Source: an uncultured Erysipelotrichaceae bacterium (GTDB lineage: Bacteria > Bacillota_I > Bacilli_A > RFN20 > CAG-826). Taken from it: DNA of 64,000 nucleotides. Positions 1 to 8,980 of this stretch are shown here, one piece after another. The DNA is taken from NCBI GenBank assembly GCA_900316365.1, contig ONCO01000007.1, forward strand, positions 62,001-126,000, given 5' to 3'. The notes under the pieces are model-generated. The model saw only the letters and a list, made by a program, of their open reading frames with translations, was not told the origin of the DNA and did no database searches. The translations under genes and the position numbers were made by a program. Within the stretch, counting starts at the first letter, position 1. The number at the start of each line of letters is the position of its first letter.

Positions 1-707
1 GAGCGGTGTCCGAAGAAGATAACGGCAAGATGGTCAGGCGCGATTTCCGTTTAGGAAAGATGGAGATTGTCGGCGTTAAGCAAGAGAGTAGAAACATCCT
101 CTATGTAAATGGAGATTGGACCATCGACTATTTCAGGGACGAGTTAGGCATGAGCCCTTTCCTTTTAGAACCAAGTGGCGCGATCTTTACCTGCGAGAGC
201 AGTGGAGCGGCGTCTTATCTGCTTGATGTCCTAGCGAAAGAATACCCAAATTATCGCTTCTCCAACCCAGGCGCGGAGATTTATTCCTCAATAGAGGAAT
301 CCATGAATTATATCAAGTTGGCCTTATCTGCTTTTAGCTGTATCTCGCTACTTATCTCCAGCCTTCTATACTTCCTCACGATGATCGTCTCAATCAGGGA
401 GAATGAAGGGGAGACTAGGCTCCTAACGGTTTTGGGCATTTCTAGGGGCGATATTGTGAAGGCTCACGCCTCAAGGACAATGCTTATTTCCTTAGCGAGT
501 TTGGGCTTATCAAGCCTAGGCCTGTTCATTGCGGAATTCGTCATTCATTCATATATCTCAGATTCATTCTCCGCATCATCGCGATTTGTTTTTGCGACTA
601 AACCAATTTTTGCGATGATTGCCTTTTCTTTGCTCTCTTTCCTTTTGTCGGTAATTTTTCTGGCCTTTCATTCCTATTTTCAGCCTCGTTACAAGGAAAA
701 AATTTGA
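1..707 (+). CDS. FtsX-like ABC transporter permease, C-terminal part
   Basis: Only the last 235 or so codons are in the window; the frame is open at the left edge, so the start lies upstream. The tail has the FtsX/MacB permease layout: a membrane segment near residues 105-130, a cytoplasmic loop carrying NEGETRLLTVLGISRGDI (the usual coupling loop in which the permease touches its ATPase), then two more membrane segments near 155-180 and 195-222. Such proteins export lipids, peptides or lipoproteins, or drive cell-wall hydrolases. The partner ATPase is not visible. Family is secure; substrate is unknown. Confidence 0.8.
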   Translation, partial: AVSEEDNGKMVRRDFRLGKMEIVGVKQESRNILYVNGDWTIDYFRDELGMSPFLLEPSGAIFTCESSGAASYLLDVLAKEYPNYRFSNPGAEIYSSIEESMNYIKLALSAFSCISLLISSLLYFLTMIVSIRENEGETRLLTVLGISRGDIVKAHASRTMLISLASLGLSSLGLFIAEFVIHSYISDSFSASSRFVFATKPIFAMIAFSLLSFLLSVIFLAFHSYFQPRYKEKI

Positions 708-827
708 AAAAAGAGCCCGAATTAGTAAGTTTTTCAATTTTTATATAGCAGGATTTTGTTTTCCGTTATATACTGCTTTCAGTTAGTTTTTTTCACATAC
801 GAAGACCGACTAGAAAGGTTAGGATTC

Positions 828-1028
828 ATGAAGGGAACAGTCAAAATGTTCAATAAGGAAAAGGGCTACGGCTTTATTCGTGCCGAAGATGGCCATGATG
901 TCTTTTTCCATTATTCCGCTCTTCTAATGGACGACTACAAGACCGCCGAACAAGGCGAAAAGGTTGAGTTCGAAGAAGAGAGCTCTCCACGTGGCCCACG
1001 TGCGAAGGACATTAAGAAAATCGACTAA
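828..1028 (+). CDS. cspA: Cold-shock domain protein (CspA family)
   Basis: A 66-residue single-domain nucleic-acid-binding protein that melts RNA secondary structure. It starts MKGTVKMFNKEKGYGFI, containing the RNP1-type segment KGYGFI, followed by the RNP2-type DVFFHYSAL. Length matches the family (65-70). The ATG at 828 is chosen because it begins the conserved domain and has AGAAAGG upstream; the frame is open further back but that part is not conserved. A strong hairpin terminator follows, so it is monocistronic. The 120-base leader could carry a cold-responsive structure, which cannot be judged by eye. Confidence 0.95.
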   Translation: MKGTVKMFNKEKGYGFIRAEDGHDVFFHYSALLMDDYKTAEQGEKVEFEEESSPRGPRAKDIKKID

Positions 1029-1044
1029 CAACGCGATTTTTAGG

Positions 1045-1075
1045 ACCCCACTTGCGTAGTGGGGTTTTTCTTTTT
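1045..1075 (+). terminator. Intrinsic terminator after the cold-shock gene
   Basis: An 8-bp perfect stem (ACCCCACT with AGTGGGGT, five-base loop) is followed by a T-rich run. Confidence 0.9.
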
Positions 1076-1145
1076 ACGTTTTTCTAGGATATCCGCGTCC
1101 TTTGAGATAAAATCTCAATGCTCAAAAGAAAGAAGAATTGTTCCA

Positions 1146-2261
1146 ATGTCACTAAAAGCAGGTATCGTCGGTCTCCCAAACGTCGGCAAATCGACTCTAT
1201 TTAACGCCATCACTAACTCCCACGTCGAAGCGGCTAACTATCCGTTCGCGACCATCAATCCAAACTCCGGTGTCGTCATCGTCCCAGACGAACGACTTGA
1301 TTACTTAGCCAAGGCCTTCAATCCAGGCAAGAAAATCAACGCCACCTTCGAGTTCTACGATATCGCCGGTCTCGTCAAAGGCGCGTCCAAAGGCGAAGGT
1401 TTAGGCAATCAGTTCCTCGCCGCGATCCGCGAATGCGACGCTATCTGCGAAGTTGTCCGTTGCTTCGAATCCGAGGAAATCATCCACGTCGAGAATACCG
1501 TCGATCCAGCTAGAGATATCGACACCATCAACCTTGAGCTTGCGATGTCTGACTATGAAGCGGTCAAGAACCGCATCGGCAAACTTGAAGCCAAAGCCCG
1601 TATCGCCAAAGATAAGACCGCAATCTACGAGATGGCCATCTTAAAGCCTCTCGAAGAGTGGCTCGGTCAGGGCAAATCCGCCCGTAACGTTCCTGGCTTA
1701 AGCCAAGAGCAGTTCGAATATGCGAGAAAGTTCTTCTTCCTCCTTTCCATGAAGCCGATCATCTACGTCGCCAACGTTGCCGATAGCGACTACATGGACC
1801 TTGATAACTGCAAACACTACCAAACCGTTAAGGCCATCGCTGCAGAGCAGGGTGCCCAGTGCATCCCAGTCAGCTGCGAGATCGAATACGAAATCAGCCA
1901 GTTGGCCCCAGAGGAGAAGAAAGAATTCCTCACTACCTTGGGCGCCACCGAATCCGGCCTCGATAAATTAGTCAAAGCCGCCTATGCGCTTCTTAACCTC
2001 CGCACCTTCTTCACCGTCGGTAGCGATGAGTGCCGCGCATGGACGTTCGTGAATGGCATGACCGCGCCTGAATGCGCCGGCATCATCCACACCGATTTCC
2101 AGAAAGGCTTCATCAAAGCCGAAATCTACAGCTTTGAAGACTTCAAAGAGCTTGGCTCTGAATTGGCGGTCAAGGAAAAAGGCAAACTTCGCCAGGAAGG
2201 AAAGGAGTACTTGATGAAGGATGGAGACTGCGTCTTCTTCCGCTTCAACGTCTCGAAATAA
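1146..2261 (+). CDS. ychF: Redox-regulated ATPase/GTPase YchF (Obg family)
   Basis: A 371-residue OBG-family P-loop protein that binds ribosomes and prefers ATP. The P-loop GLPNVGKST is at residues 9-17, the switch region is FYDIAGLVKGASKGEGLG, and the C-terminal third is the TGS domain (GMTAPECAGIIHTDF..GFIKAEI). Length matches the usual 363-372. The ATG at 1146 starts the conserved MSLKAGIVGLPNVGK; an earlier in-frame codon would add 29 non-conserved residues. Its TAA overlaps the ispF ATG (TAATG at 2259), so it heads a coupled ychF-ispF-argS-rpoE run. Confidence 0.96.
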   Translation: MSLKAGIVGLPNVGKSTLFNAITNSHVEAANYPFATINPNSGVVIVPDERLDYLAKAFNPGKKINATFEFYDIAGLVKGASKGEGLGNQFLAAIRECDAICEVVRCFESEEIIHVENTVDPARDIDTINLELAMSDYEAVKNRIGKLEAKARIAKDKTAIYEMAILKPLEEWLGQGKSARNVPGLSQEQFEYARKFFFLLSMKPIIYVANVADSDYMDLDNCKHYQTVKAIAAEQGAQCIPVSCEIEYEISQLAPEEKKEFLTTLGATESGLDKLVKAAYALLNLRTFFTVGSDECRAWTFVNGMTAPECAGIIHTDFQKGFIKAEIYSFEDFKELGSELAVKEKGKLRQEGKEYLMKDGDCVFFRFNVSK

Positions 2262-2752
2262 TGACAGATAAACTCTTTCGTATAGGACTAGGCGAAGATA
2301 TCCACCAGTTGGTCGACGGCAATGAAGTCATCCTCTCTGGCGTGCATATCCCATTTAACAAAAAGCTTCTTGGACATAGCGACGCGGACGTGGTTTACCA
2401 CGCCGTGAGCGATGCCATCTTGGGCGCCCTTGCCCTTGGTGACATTGGTAAACATTTCCCGACCGATGATCCAACTTGGGAGGGTGCCGACTCTTCGAGA
2501 ATCCTTGGCAAAGTGGTGGAGATGATGGTCGAGGAAGGCTATGAAGTCTCCAATATCGACGTCTCGATTTGCTGCGAAAAGCCACATCTTGCCAAACATA
2601 TTCTTGCTATGCGTGAAAATCTTGCTAAACTTCTCCGCGTCTCTATTAAAGAGACGTCGGTCAAGGCCATGACCAATGAGGGCCTTGATGCGGTAGGCGA
2701 AGGCAAAGCCATCCGCGCCAACGCGATCGTTCTATTAGCGAAAGCGGACTGA
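2261..2752 (+). CDS. ispF: 2-C-methyl-D-erythritol 2,4-cyclodiphosphate synthase
   Basis: IspF closes the cyclic diphosphate in the MEP pathway to IPP and DMAPP. The 163-residue protein has the zinc site GLGEDIHQL (Asp13 and His15), the loop LLGHSDADVVYHAVSDAILGA and the motif GDIGKHFPTDDP. Length is typical (about 160). The start overlaps the ychF stop and argS follows after 8 bases. IspD lies on the other strand at 36541-37245, so the pathway is present but split. Confidence 0.96.
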   Translation: MTDKLFRIGLGEDIHQLVDGNEVILSGVHIPFNKKLLGHSDADVVYHAVSDAILGALALGDIGKHFPTDDPTWEGADSSRILGKVVEMMVEEGYEVSNIDVSICCEKPHLAKHILAMRENLAKLLRVSIKETSVKAMTNEGLDAVGEGKAIRANAIVLLAKAD

Positions 2753-2760
2753 GGTAATTT

Positions 2761-4383
2761 ATGGACAACGAAACCAAACTTAAAACCTTGCTCTCCGAGT
2801 ATGCAACCACGCTCGGAATGAGCTTAAAGCCAGAAGAAATCGTCATCGATCATTCTAAGGATCCAAGCCATGGCGACTATTCCACCAACTTCGCCCTTCG
2901 CTATGCGAAAGGCTTAGGCAGCAACCCACGTGAACTTGCTTCCAAGTTAGCGGAATCCCTCCATGACGAAATCATCGAGAAGATCGAAATCGCCGGCCCA
3001 GGCTTCATCAACTTCTTCTTAAAGCATGACGCCCTCTCCTCCGTCGTTGAGAAGATTCTCACCGAAGGCAAGAACTACGGCCAAGGCGCCCCAAAAGGAA
3101 AGAAGATCGACGTTGAATTCGTCTCTGCGAACCCAACTGGCGACCTCCACTTAGGACATACCCGTTGCGCGGTCGTCGGCGATGACATCTGCCGTCTCTA
3201 TGAGAAGGCCGGTTATGACACCACCCGCGAATATTACCTCAATGACTGCGGCAACCAGGTCGAGCACTTAGGTCACTCCCTCCGTTGCCGTTACCACGAA
3301 CTCTTCGGAGAAGAAAGCGAACTTGGTCCAGACGATTACCATGGCGTAGACCTCATCGACATCGCGAAGTCGATCAAAGAGGAATACGGCGATAAGTATC
3401 TAAAAGACAACAAGGAATCCCACGATTTCTTCATCTCCTACGGCATCGAGAAGGAATTCTCCAAGATCAAAGCCGACATGGCTAACTTCGGTGTCAAATT
3501 CACCGTCTTAACCAAAGAGAGCGAAATCCGTAAGGGCAATACCATCCAGGACACCATCGAGTCCTTGAGGGATTACACCTACGAACAAGATGGCGCGACC
3601 TTCTTAAGAACCACCGACTTCGTCGATGATAAGGATCGCCCAATCGTTAAAGCCGATGGCAGCTATACCTACTTCATGCCGGATATCTGCTATCACTACA
3701 ACAAGATGAGCCGCGGCTTCGACCTATTAGTCGACGTCCTCGGTTCCGACCACCATGGCTATATCGGCCGTATGAAGAGCGCTCTTATGATGAAGGGCTA
3801 CTCCGCCGATACGCTCGAGCCAGAATTCGTCCAGGTCGTCCGCGTCTTCAAGGATGGCGAAGAGGTCAAGATGAGCAAGCGTACCGGTAAGGCCATCACC
3901 CACCGCGAGCTTTGCGAAGACGTTGGCATCGACGCCGTGAGATATTTCTTCGCCGAGAGAGCTGCTTCCGCTCACCTCGACTTCGACTTCAACCTCGCGA
4001 CTGAGCATTCGGCCAATAACCCGGTCTACTATGCGCAATACGCCCACGCCCGCTGCTGCTCCATTCTTGAACTCGGCAAAGGCATCGCCATCGATAGAAG
4101 CGGCGCGCTTCTAAAAGAAGAAAGCGAAAAATCTATTTTGAAGCATTTAAACGATTTTCCGAGTATGATTGAGAATGCGGCCGCGACCAGATCACCGAAT
4201 AAAGTCGCTGCCTATATCCACAAGCTGGCCGAACTCTTCCATGAGTTCTACAGCAAGTGCAGGGTCGTTGATAAAGACAACCTCCCGTTAACGTCTTCTC
4301 GACTCGCTCTCATCGAGTGCGTCAAGATCACCATGGAGAACGCCTTAGACTTACTCGGCGTCTCCGCCCCAGAAAAGATGTAA
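2761..4383 (+). CDS. argS: Arginine-tRNA ligase
   Basis: Class I aminoacyl-tRNA synthetase that charges tRNA-Arg. The N-terminal Arg-S additional domain (about 1-85) is followed by the Rossmann catalytic domain with HLGH (residues 130-133, in the place of HIGH) and VKMSKRTGKAITHREL (KMSKS loop), then the helical DALR anticodon-binding domain to residue 540. All key parts are intact and the length is normal for bacteria (540-580). The start at 2761 has TGAGGT upstream and is 8 bases from ispF. It is cotranscribed with rpoE downstream. Confidence 0.97.
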   Translation: MDNETKLKTLLSEYATTLGMSLKPEEIVIDHSKDPSHGDYSTNFALRYAKGLGSNPRELASKLAESLHDEIIEKIEIAGPGFINFFLKHDALSSVVEKILTEGKNYGQGAPKGKKIDVEFVSANPTGDLHLGHTRCAVVGDDICRLYEKAGYDTTREYYLNDCGNQVEHLGHSLRCRYHELFGEESELGPDDYHGVDLIDIAKSIKEEYGDKYLKDNKESHDFFISYGIEKEFSKIKADMANFGVKFTVLTKESEIRKGNTIQDTIESLRDYTYEQDGATFLRTTDFVDDKDRPIVKADGSYTYFMPDICYHYNKMSRGFDLLVDVLGSDHHGYIGRMKSALMMKGYSADTLEPEFVQVVRVFKDGEEVKMSKRTGKAITHRELCEDVGIDAVRYFFAERAASAHLDFDFNLATEHSANNPVYYAQYAHARCCSILELGKGIAIDRSGALLKEESEKSILKHLNDFPSMIENAAATRSPNKVAAYIHKLAELFHEFYSKCRVVDKDNLPLTSSRLALIECVKITMENALDLLGVSAPEKM

Positions 4384-4400
4384 TTGAAAGGACAATAAAG

Positions 4401-4856
4401 ATGAAAGTAATCAGCTTACCAGAGACCGCCTTCGAGGTCTTAACCGCCGCTAACGGCACCATGACTTTCGCTGAGCTTTACGGCAAGGTCGCCGAAATCG
4501 CCGAGATGAGCGAAGAGGAAAAGGCCGCCCGTATCGGTCAGTTCTACACCGACATCAGCCTTGATGGCCGTTTCGTTGGTTTAACCGATAACACCTGGGA
4601 CCTCCGTTCCCGCCACACCTATGACAAGGTCCACATCGACGTCAACGATGTCTACTCCGAAGTCGATGAAGGCGAGAGAGATGCCGAAGACGCCAAAGAA
4701 GAGGCCGAATATGATGCCTCCATCCAGGGCACCGTCGTCAGCGATAGCGATGACGAAGAAGCCATCGTCGATGATGGCGAAGCCGAGGCCAAGAGCAAGG
4801 AAAGCAAAGAAGCTGCCGAGCTTGTTGGCATGGGCAAAGAAGGCTCTGATTATTAA
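4401..4856 (+). CDS. rpoE: DNA-directed RNA polymerase delta subunit
   Basis: A 151-residue protein: an N-terminal HARE-HTH domain (about residues 1-75) and a very acidic C-terminal tail (runs such as DSDDEEAIVDDGEAEA). This is the layout of the Firmicutes delta subunit, which helps polymerase recycling and promoter selectivity. The ATG at 4401 has GAAAGGA upstream and begins at the conserved domain. It lies 17 bases after argS and is followed by a terminator. This gene is one of the better lineage markers in the window. Confidence 0.92.
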   Translation: MKVISLPETAFEVLTAANGTMTFAELYGKVAEIAEMSEEEKAARIGQFYTDISLDGRFVGLTDNTWDLRSRHTYDKVHIDVNDVYSEVDEGERDAEDAKEEAEYDASIQGTVVSDSDDEEAIVDDGEAEAKSKESKEAAELVGMGKEGSDY

Positions 4857-4872
4857 TTTCCGACAAAATGAT

Positions 4873-4900
4873 AGCCATGGTTCGTCCGTGGCTTTTCATT
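4873..4900 (+). terminator. Terminator after rpoE
   Basis: AGCCATGG pairs with CCGTGGCT (one wobble) across a five-base loop, followed by TTTTCATTTTCTTT. It ends the ychF-rpoE operon. Confidence 0.8.
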
Positions 4901-4904
4901 TTCT

Positions 4905-4932
4905 TTGCAACTTCAATTTTTTAGCGTATTCT
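4905..4932 (+). promoter_or_regulatory. Promoter of the DHH phosphoesterase gene, leaderless type
   Basis: TTGCAA (4905-4910), 16-base spacer, TATTCT (4927-4932). The ATG at 4943 is only 10 bases after the -10 box and has no Shine-Dalgarno site, so transcription should start within a few bases of the ATG. Confidence 0.6.
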
Positions 4933-4942
4933 ATTGTGCTTC

Positions 4943-5896
4943 ATGGAAAACGAAGAATTATTTAACAAAAAAATCCGCGACGCGAAGATCATCACGATCT
5001 GGGGCCATGTCATGCCTGATCCGGATTGCTACGGCTGCCAAATCGGCCTTCGTGATATATTGCGTTTAAACTTCCCTGATAAGAAGGTTTACGCGATTGG
5101 TTCCGGCATTCCTGTTCTCTTCGATAGACTCAAGGAGATGGACAACGATGTAAGCGATGAGGAGATCGCCTCCTCCTTAGGCATCCTCGTTGACGTCAGC
5201 TGCATCAGAAGGGTAGAGGACCAAAGAGTTTGTAAGGTCAAAGACTTACTCAAGTTCGACCATCATATGTTTAATGAGGGCGAGGAATTCCCATACCCAT
5301 CCATCGTCGACCCAGAACGCGTTTCCGCGGCTGAGATCATCGCCGAATGGGCGGAACGTAATTCCCTTATTATTAATAAGGATATTGCCGAGGCCTTATA
5401 TATCGGCATCGTGACCGATTCCGGCGATTTCAGATTCCATGGAACCTGCCCAAAGACTTTCGAGACAGCGGGCAAGTTATTCGCCTATGGCGTTAAACCT
5501 TATTCTTTATTAAGCCCGGTCTCCACCCAGACCTCTGAATCCATCAGATTCCGTTCTTACTTGATCGATGAGGCCAAAACGGTTGGTCAGGTCTGCTACG
5601 TCTATCTTAAAAAAGAGGACTACGAATCCCGCGGCATGAGCTATGCGGCTGCTTCCTCTTTGGTTAACATCCTCGCTTGCAAGAAGACCAACATCTTCTG
5701 CCTCTTCACGGAAGATGGCAAAGGCGAGATTCGCGGCGAGATCCGTTCCGAATATGATTACCCAGTCCAGCCAACGGCTAAGAAGTTCGGTGGCGGCGGG
5801 CATATGTTCGCGGCCGGCTTAACCCTCAAGGTTGGCGGAAAACCAAGCGTTGAGGACGTCGTCGAAGCCCTTAACCAAATCGAAAAGATGCAATAA
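4943..5896 (+). CDS. DHH/DHHA1 phosphoesterase (NrnA/pAp phosphatase type)
   Basis: A 317-residue DHH-superfamily protein. Metal-binding motifs are GHVMPDPDCYG near residue 21 (where NrnA has a DxD motif), the FDHH motif near residue 106 and VTDSGDFRF near 158; the C-terminal DHHA1 domain has KKFGGGGHMFAAG. Relatives degrade 2-5-mer nanoRNA and dephosphorylate pAp; cyclic dinucleotide linearisers (GdpP) have extra N-terminal domains absent here. The neighbour cysQ also removes the phosphate of pAp, so the two may share substrate. The start has no Shine-Dalgarno site and looks leaderless. Confidence 0.88.
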   Translation: MENEELFNKKIRDAKIITIWGHVMPDPDCYGCQIGLRDILRLNFPDKKVYAIGSGIPVLFDRLKEMDNDVSDEEIASSLGILVDVSCIRRVEDQRVCKVKDLLKFDHHMFNEGEEFPYPSIVDPERVSAAEIIAEWAERNSLIINKDIAEALYIGIVTDSGDFRFHGTCPKTFETAGKLFAYGVKPYSLLSPVSTQTSESIRFRSYLIDEAKTVGQVCYVYLKKEDYESRGMSYAAASSLVNILACKKTNIFCLFTEDGKGEIRGEIRSEYDYPVQPTAKKFGGGGHMFAAGLTLKVGGKPSVEDVVEALNQIEKMQ

Positions 5897-5916
5897 TCCC
5901 CTTAGAGGGGATTTTT
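5895..5916 (+). terminator. Terminator between the DHH gene and cysQ
   Basis: AATCCCC pairs with GGGGATT over a five-base loop, followed by TTTTG. Confidence 0.75.
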
Positions 5917-5977
5917 GTTAGTGTTCTTTGTTAGATAAGCATAGAATATTAACGCCCAAAAACAGGAGGTGCGGAAA

Positions 5978-6757
5978 ATGTATCAGAAAGAGATTGAAGC
6001 CATGATCAAAGCCGCGCGAGAAGCGGAGAAGATCATCATGGAAATCTATGCGACTGATTTCGCCGTCGAGATTAAGTCAGACGATTCTCCTGTCACCGCC
6101 GCGGACAAAGGGGCGGACGCGATTATCCGCGAAGTCTTGGGCAAGGCTTTCCCGACCTATGGTTTCCTCACCGAGGAAAGCAGGGACACCAAGAAGCGTC
6201 TTAGCAAAAGAGACGTCTTCATCGTCGACCCAGTCGATGGCACCAAAGAGTTCGTCAACCGCAATGGCGAATTCTGCACCAACATCGCTTTGGCCCATGA
6301 CCACGAGATCGTCGCCGGCGTCATCAATGTCCCAGCCAAGAATACCCTCTATTACGCCTCGAAAGGGGAAGGGGCCTATCGCATCGATCCGGATGGAAGC
6401 ATCCATAAGATCCATGTCTCTGATAGAAAAGAGAATCTCCGCTGCGTCATGTCCAGAAGCTTCCTCCTTCCAGAAGAGGTCGCTCTCTTAAATAAGCATA
6501 ACGATAAGATTACCAAGAGCTGGTCCGCCGGCGCGGCCGTCAAATATTGCACCATCGCGCAGGGCGATGCCGAAATTTCCTTCCGCATGAGCCAAGGCAC
6601 CAAGGAATGGGATACCGCGGCAGGCGATATCTTGCTTCAGGAAGCGGGCGGCATGATGGTTAAGATGGATGGCACTCGCTACACCTATAACCGCGAAGAC
6701 GTCTATAACCGTGATCCATATGAATTACTCAACTCGATGGATAACTTCTTAAAGTAA
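5978..6757 (+). CDS. cysQ: 3'(2'),5'-bisphosphate nucleotidase (CysQ-like)
   Basis: A 259-residue inositol-monophosphatase-fold enzyme that converts pAp (from sulfate assimilation or CoA-dependent acyl-carrier loading) to AMP, using Mg2+. Metal ligands are visible: EE at 66-67 (FLTEES), DPVDGTK at 84-90, and the C-terminal WDTAAGDILLQEAGG. The ATG at 5978 is fixed by AGGAGGT at 5964-5970. It has terminators on both sides, so it is expressed alone. Inositol phosphatase activity cannot be excluded from sequence. Confidence 0.88.
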   Translation: MYQKEIEAMIKAAREAEKIIMEIYATDFAVEIKSDDSPVTAADKGADAIIREVLGKAFPTYGFLTEESRDTKKRLSKRDVFIVDPVDGTKEFVNRNGEFCTNIALAHDHEIVAGVINVPAKNTLYYASKGEGAYRIDPDGSIHKIHVSDRKENLRCVMSRSFLLPEEVALLNKHNDKITKSWSAGAAVKYCTIAQGDAEISFRMSQGTKEWDTAAGDILLQEAGGMMVKMDGTRYTYNREDVYNRDPYELLNSMDNFLK

Positions 6758-6773
6758 GGCAATTTGTATATGA

Positions 6774-6804
6774 AAAGGAGGCAAATCGTTGCCTCCTTTG
6801 TTTT
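6774..6804. terminator. Bidirectional terminator, cysQ versus the membrane protein gene
   Basis: A perfect 11-bp stem AAAGGAGGCAA with TTGCCTCCTTT, four-base loop ATCG, T run on the + side and a shorter one on the - side. It separates convergent genes. Confidence 0.9.
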
Positions 6805-8522
6805 TATTCGTCGTCCCTATTCTCAAGGTCTTCTGGCCTGACTTTGTTAAGTCCGACCGGCTGGGCTGGTTTAACTTCTTCCTCTTCCTCCGGCTCATCT
6901 TTTGGGGCAGGAGCGAGGGTCTTTTGTTTTCTAGTTTCACCCATGCCCGGAATGATTGGGGCTCTTTGAGGTTTAACTTCCTCTTTCTTTGGCTCTGGCG
7001 TTACTGGCGCCTCTTCTTTCTTTACCTCTGGCGTTTCGACCTTTTCGTCCACTAATTCAGCGGCTTTATCGGCGCCTTTCTTGTTCTTATTGTTGTTCTC
7101 GACGGAGACGATATGTCGGCCGGTCTGAGGATCGATCTTAGAAGAGGAGGCGATATAGACCTTGCCCTGATAGACGATGCGGTAATCCTTTTTATACACG
7201 TCTACGAGCGCGAGGGTGTATCTAAGGAATAACTGCTTCTTGGCTTCGATGGTGAAGTCCTCTGGGACCGTGATGGCGAAGAGGTGTGGGTTGTCTTTCT
7301 TCAATTTGTTTGGCTTACCAAGGGTCCAATCGAGATAGGCTTTCTTTGGCTTTTCTTTGCCCGCGAAGATAGCGGCCCTATTCTCTGGCTCAAAGGAAGC
7401 TTTCCGATTGAGAATCCATTTCTCATCGAAGAAACGAAGGGCCATGTTGATGGCGGTTAAGTAGAAGAAGAGGGCGAACATCAAGAGGTAGATGAGGATC
7501 GCGTAGCCCAAATATAGATACATTTCCTCCTGGAACATTGGCATATTCAAGGCGAAAGGAACGCCCAAGAGGCCGGCGAGTAAGAATCCAGTGCCGACGG
7601 CAAGAGGTAATAAGCACCACGGAAGTGGCCATGGTCTTTTCTTCTCGATGTCTCTTCCAAAGAATTGGATGAAGCCAAAGATGAGGGAGAAGATGGCGGC
7701 GAAAGCAGGGATAAGCTTATCGCCGAGGAGAATGCTGACGTCGTAGCCTCCGTTCATGATCATCATGACGATGTTGGTGGCGAAGATGCCGGTATAGCCG
7801 ATGGAGAGGAGCCCACTTAAGAGGTAGATGATATTTTGCCAACCAGAATACTTATGCCTCATGAAGAGGAAGTGGGCCATGCCTAAGAGGGAGGCGACAT
7901 AGATGCCGTCATTGAGTAAGACAAAGATGTCCTCTAAGGCGGTCACGCTATTGCCGAGCAAGAGGAGGTTATTGAAGCAGGTTAGGCCATTGATGTAGTT
8001 GAAGTCGTAGCTCGCATAGATATAAGCGGCGATAAGCAGGACGTGGGCGATGCAGCCGACGATGGAAATATGGCTCCTACCTGCGAGGAAGGCAATCATG
8101 AATGGCGGGAAGACCAACATGAAGGTCGGGAGAAGGAGCAACATTGGCTCGGTAAGGAAGTTGAATAAGACGTAGAAGGAGGCCATATATCCGAAATAGG
8201 CGATTCCCGTCATCAAGAACATCCAAGCACGGTCACGGAAGTTCTGAGAGTTTTTCGCTTTGCCGAAGACAAAGGAAAGGACATAGGAGATAACGAAACC
8301 TGCTCCAAAGATGCCCAAAACGACGTAACGCATGAGTTTGTTATTCTCGTATTCGACATCGGTCGCGCCGAACTTATTGAAGCCAAGGAAGAGGCCGACG
8401 ATTAAGATACCTAAAAGAAGGAAATCAAAAATCAGAGCGATATAGCTGTTATTTTGCTTGGATATCGCGACGCGGTATTCTTGCACGCGCGGCTGGATTG
8501 CTGTGTCTTTGTTCTTTTTCAT
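6804..8522 (-). CDS. Large multi-pass membrane protein with charged C-terminal tail
   Basis: No family recognised. The 572-residue protein has about ten hydrophobic segments from residue 28 to 365, then a cytoplasmic domain (about 375-470, with AYLDWTLGKPNKLKK and YRIVYQGKVYIAS), and a low-complexity tail rich in Pro, Glu and Lys (about 480-572). The ATG at 8522 is preferred; a GTG two codons upstream is possible, and neither has a clear ribosome site. It is transcribed divergently from the small membrane gene at 8630. The soluble domain after the membrane block suggests a scaffold or transporter-like role, but that is a guess. Confidence 0.7.
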   Translation of the reverse strand: MKKNKDTAIQPRVQEYRVAISKQNNSYIALIFDFLLLGILIVGLFLGFNKFGATDVEYENNKLMRYVVLGIFGAGFVISYVLSFVFGKAKNSQNFRDRAWMFLMTGIAYFGYMASFYVLFNFLTEPMLLLLPTFMLVFPPFMIAFLAGRSHISIVGCIAHVLLIAAYIYASYDFNYINGLTCFNNLLLLGNSVTALEDIFVLLNDGIYVASLLGMAHFLFMRHKYSGWQNIIYLLSGLLSIGYTGIFATNIVMMIMNGGYDVSILLGDKLIPAFAAIFSLIFGFIQFFGRDIEKKRPWPLPWCLLPLAVGTGFLLAGLLGVPFALNMPMFQEEMYLYLGYAILIYLLMFALFFYLTAINMALRFFDEKWILNRKASFEPENRAAIFAGKEKPKKAYLDWTLGKPNKLKKDNPHLFAITVPEDFTIEAKKQLFLRYTLALVDVYKKDYRIVYQGKVYIASSSKIDPQTGRHIVSVENNNKNKKGADKAAELVDEKVETPEVKKEEAPVTPEPKKEEVKPQRAPIIPGMGETRKQKTLAPAPKDEPEEEEEVKPAQPVGLNKVRPEDLENRDDE

Positions 8523-8572
8523 TACCACATAATATCTTAGGAATAGATTTCTACCAACTAATTTTTGTATGG

Positions 8573-8600
8573 TTACTTAGACCATTGAGCGTCCTATAAT
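8573..8600 (+). promoter_or_regulatory. Promoter of the 102-residue membrane protein gene
   Basis: TTACTT (8573-8578), 16-base spacer and a consensus TATAAT (8595-8600), 29 bases before the ATG. Confidence 0.5.
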
Positions 8601-8629
8601 TGAGAAATACGAAAAGGATTAAGTAAAAC

Positions 8630-8938
8630 ATGGAATTTAAAAAATCACTCGACAACCTCAACCAGATCGTAAAGGTCATCTTGGCTATCCTTCCGGTCGT
8701 CAATCTCGTCTGGGTCGCTTATGCGATCATCCGCGACCAGAAGAACATCACTTTATTGGTCCTCGACATCCTCCTTGGCATCGTCCCTCTCCCAGTCGTC
8801 TTCTACATCGCCAACATCATCTGCTTGGCGGTTAAGGATGAAGTCTTCTCCTTCGGCCTTGTCGTTGAAGGCGATCCTATCGGCGGCGAGAAGAAAGAAG
8901 ACGACAACACCATCGAAGTTGATTCCGTCGAGAAATAA
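8630..8938 (+). CDS. Small two-helix membrane protein
   Basis: A 102-residue protein, not recognised. It has two hydrophobic segments (about 13-35 and 41-68) and an acidic C-terminal tail (KKEDDNTIEVDSVEK). An AAAAGGA element lies upstream. It stands alone between a divergent gene and a weak terminator. Codon use matches the core genes. Confidence 0.7.
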   Translation: MEFKKSLDNLNQIVKVILAILPVVNLVWVAYAIIRDQKNITLLVLDILLGIVPLPVVFYIANIICLAVKDEVFSFGLVVEGDPIGGEKKEDDNTIEVDSVEK

Positions 8939-8954
8939 CAAAACCAAAGAACGA

Positions 8955-8980
8955 AACGGGTGGCGAGGCTATCCGTTTTT
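8955..8980 (+). terminator. Weak terminator after the small membrane gene
   Basis: ACGGGT pairs with ATCCGT (one wobble) around a nine-base loop, then TTTTCT. Confidence 0.5.

Noticed and set aside
756-827. N-terminal extension of the cold-shock protein
   Set aside because: The added residues are not part of the domain and lack a ribosome site; ATG 828 has one.
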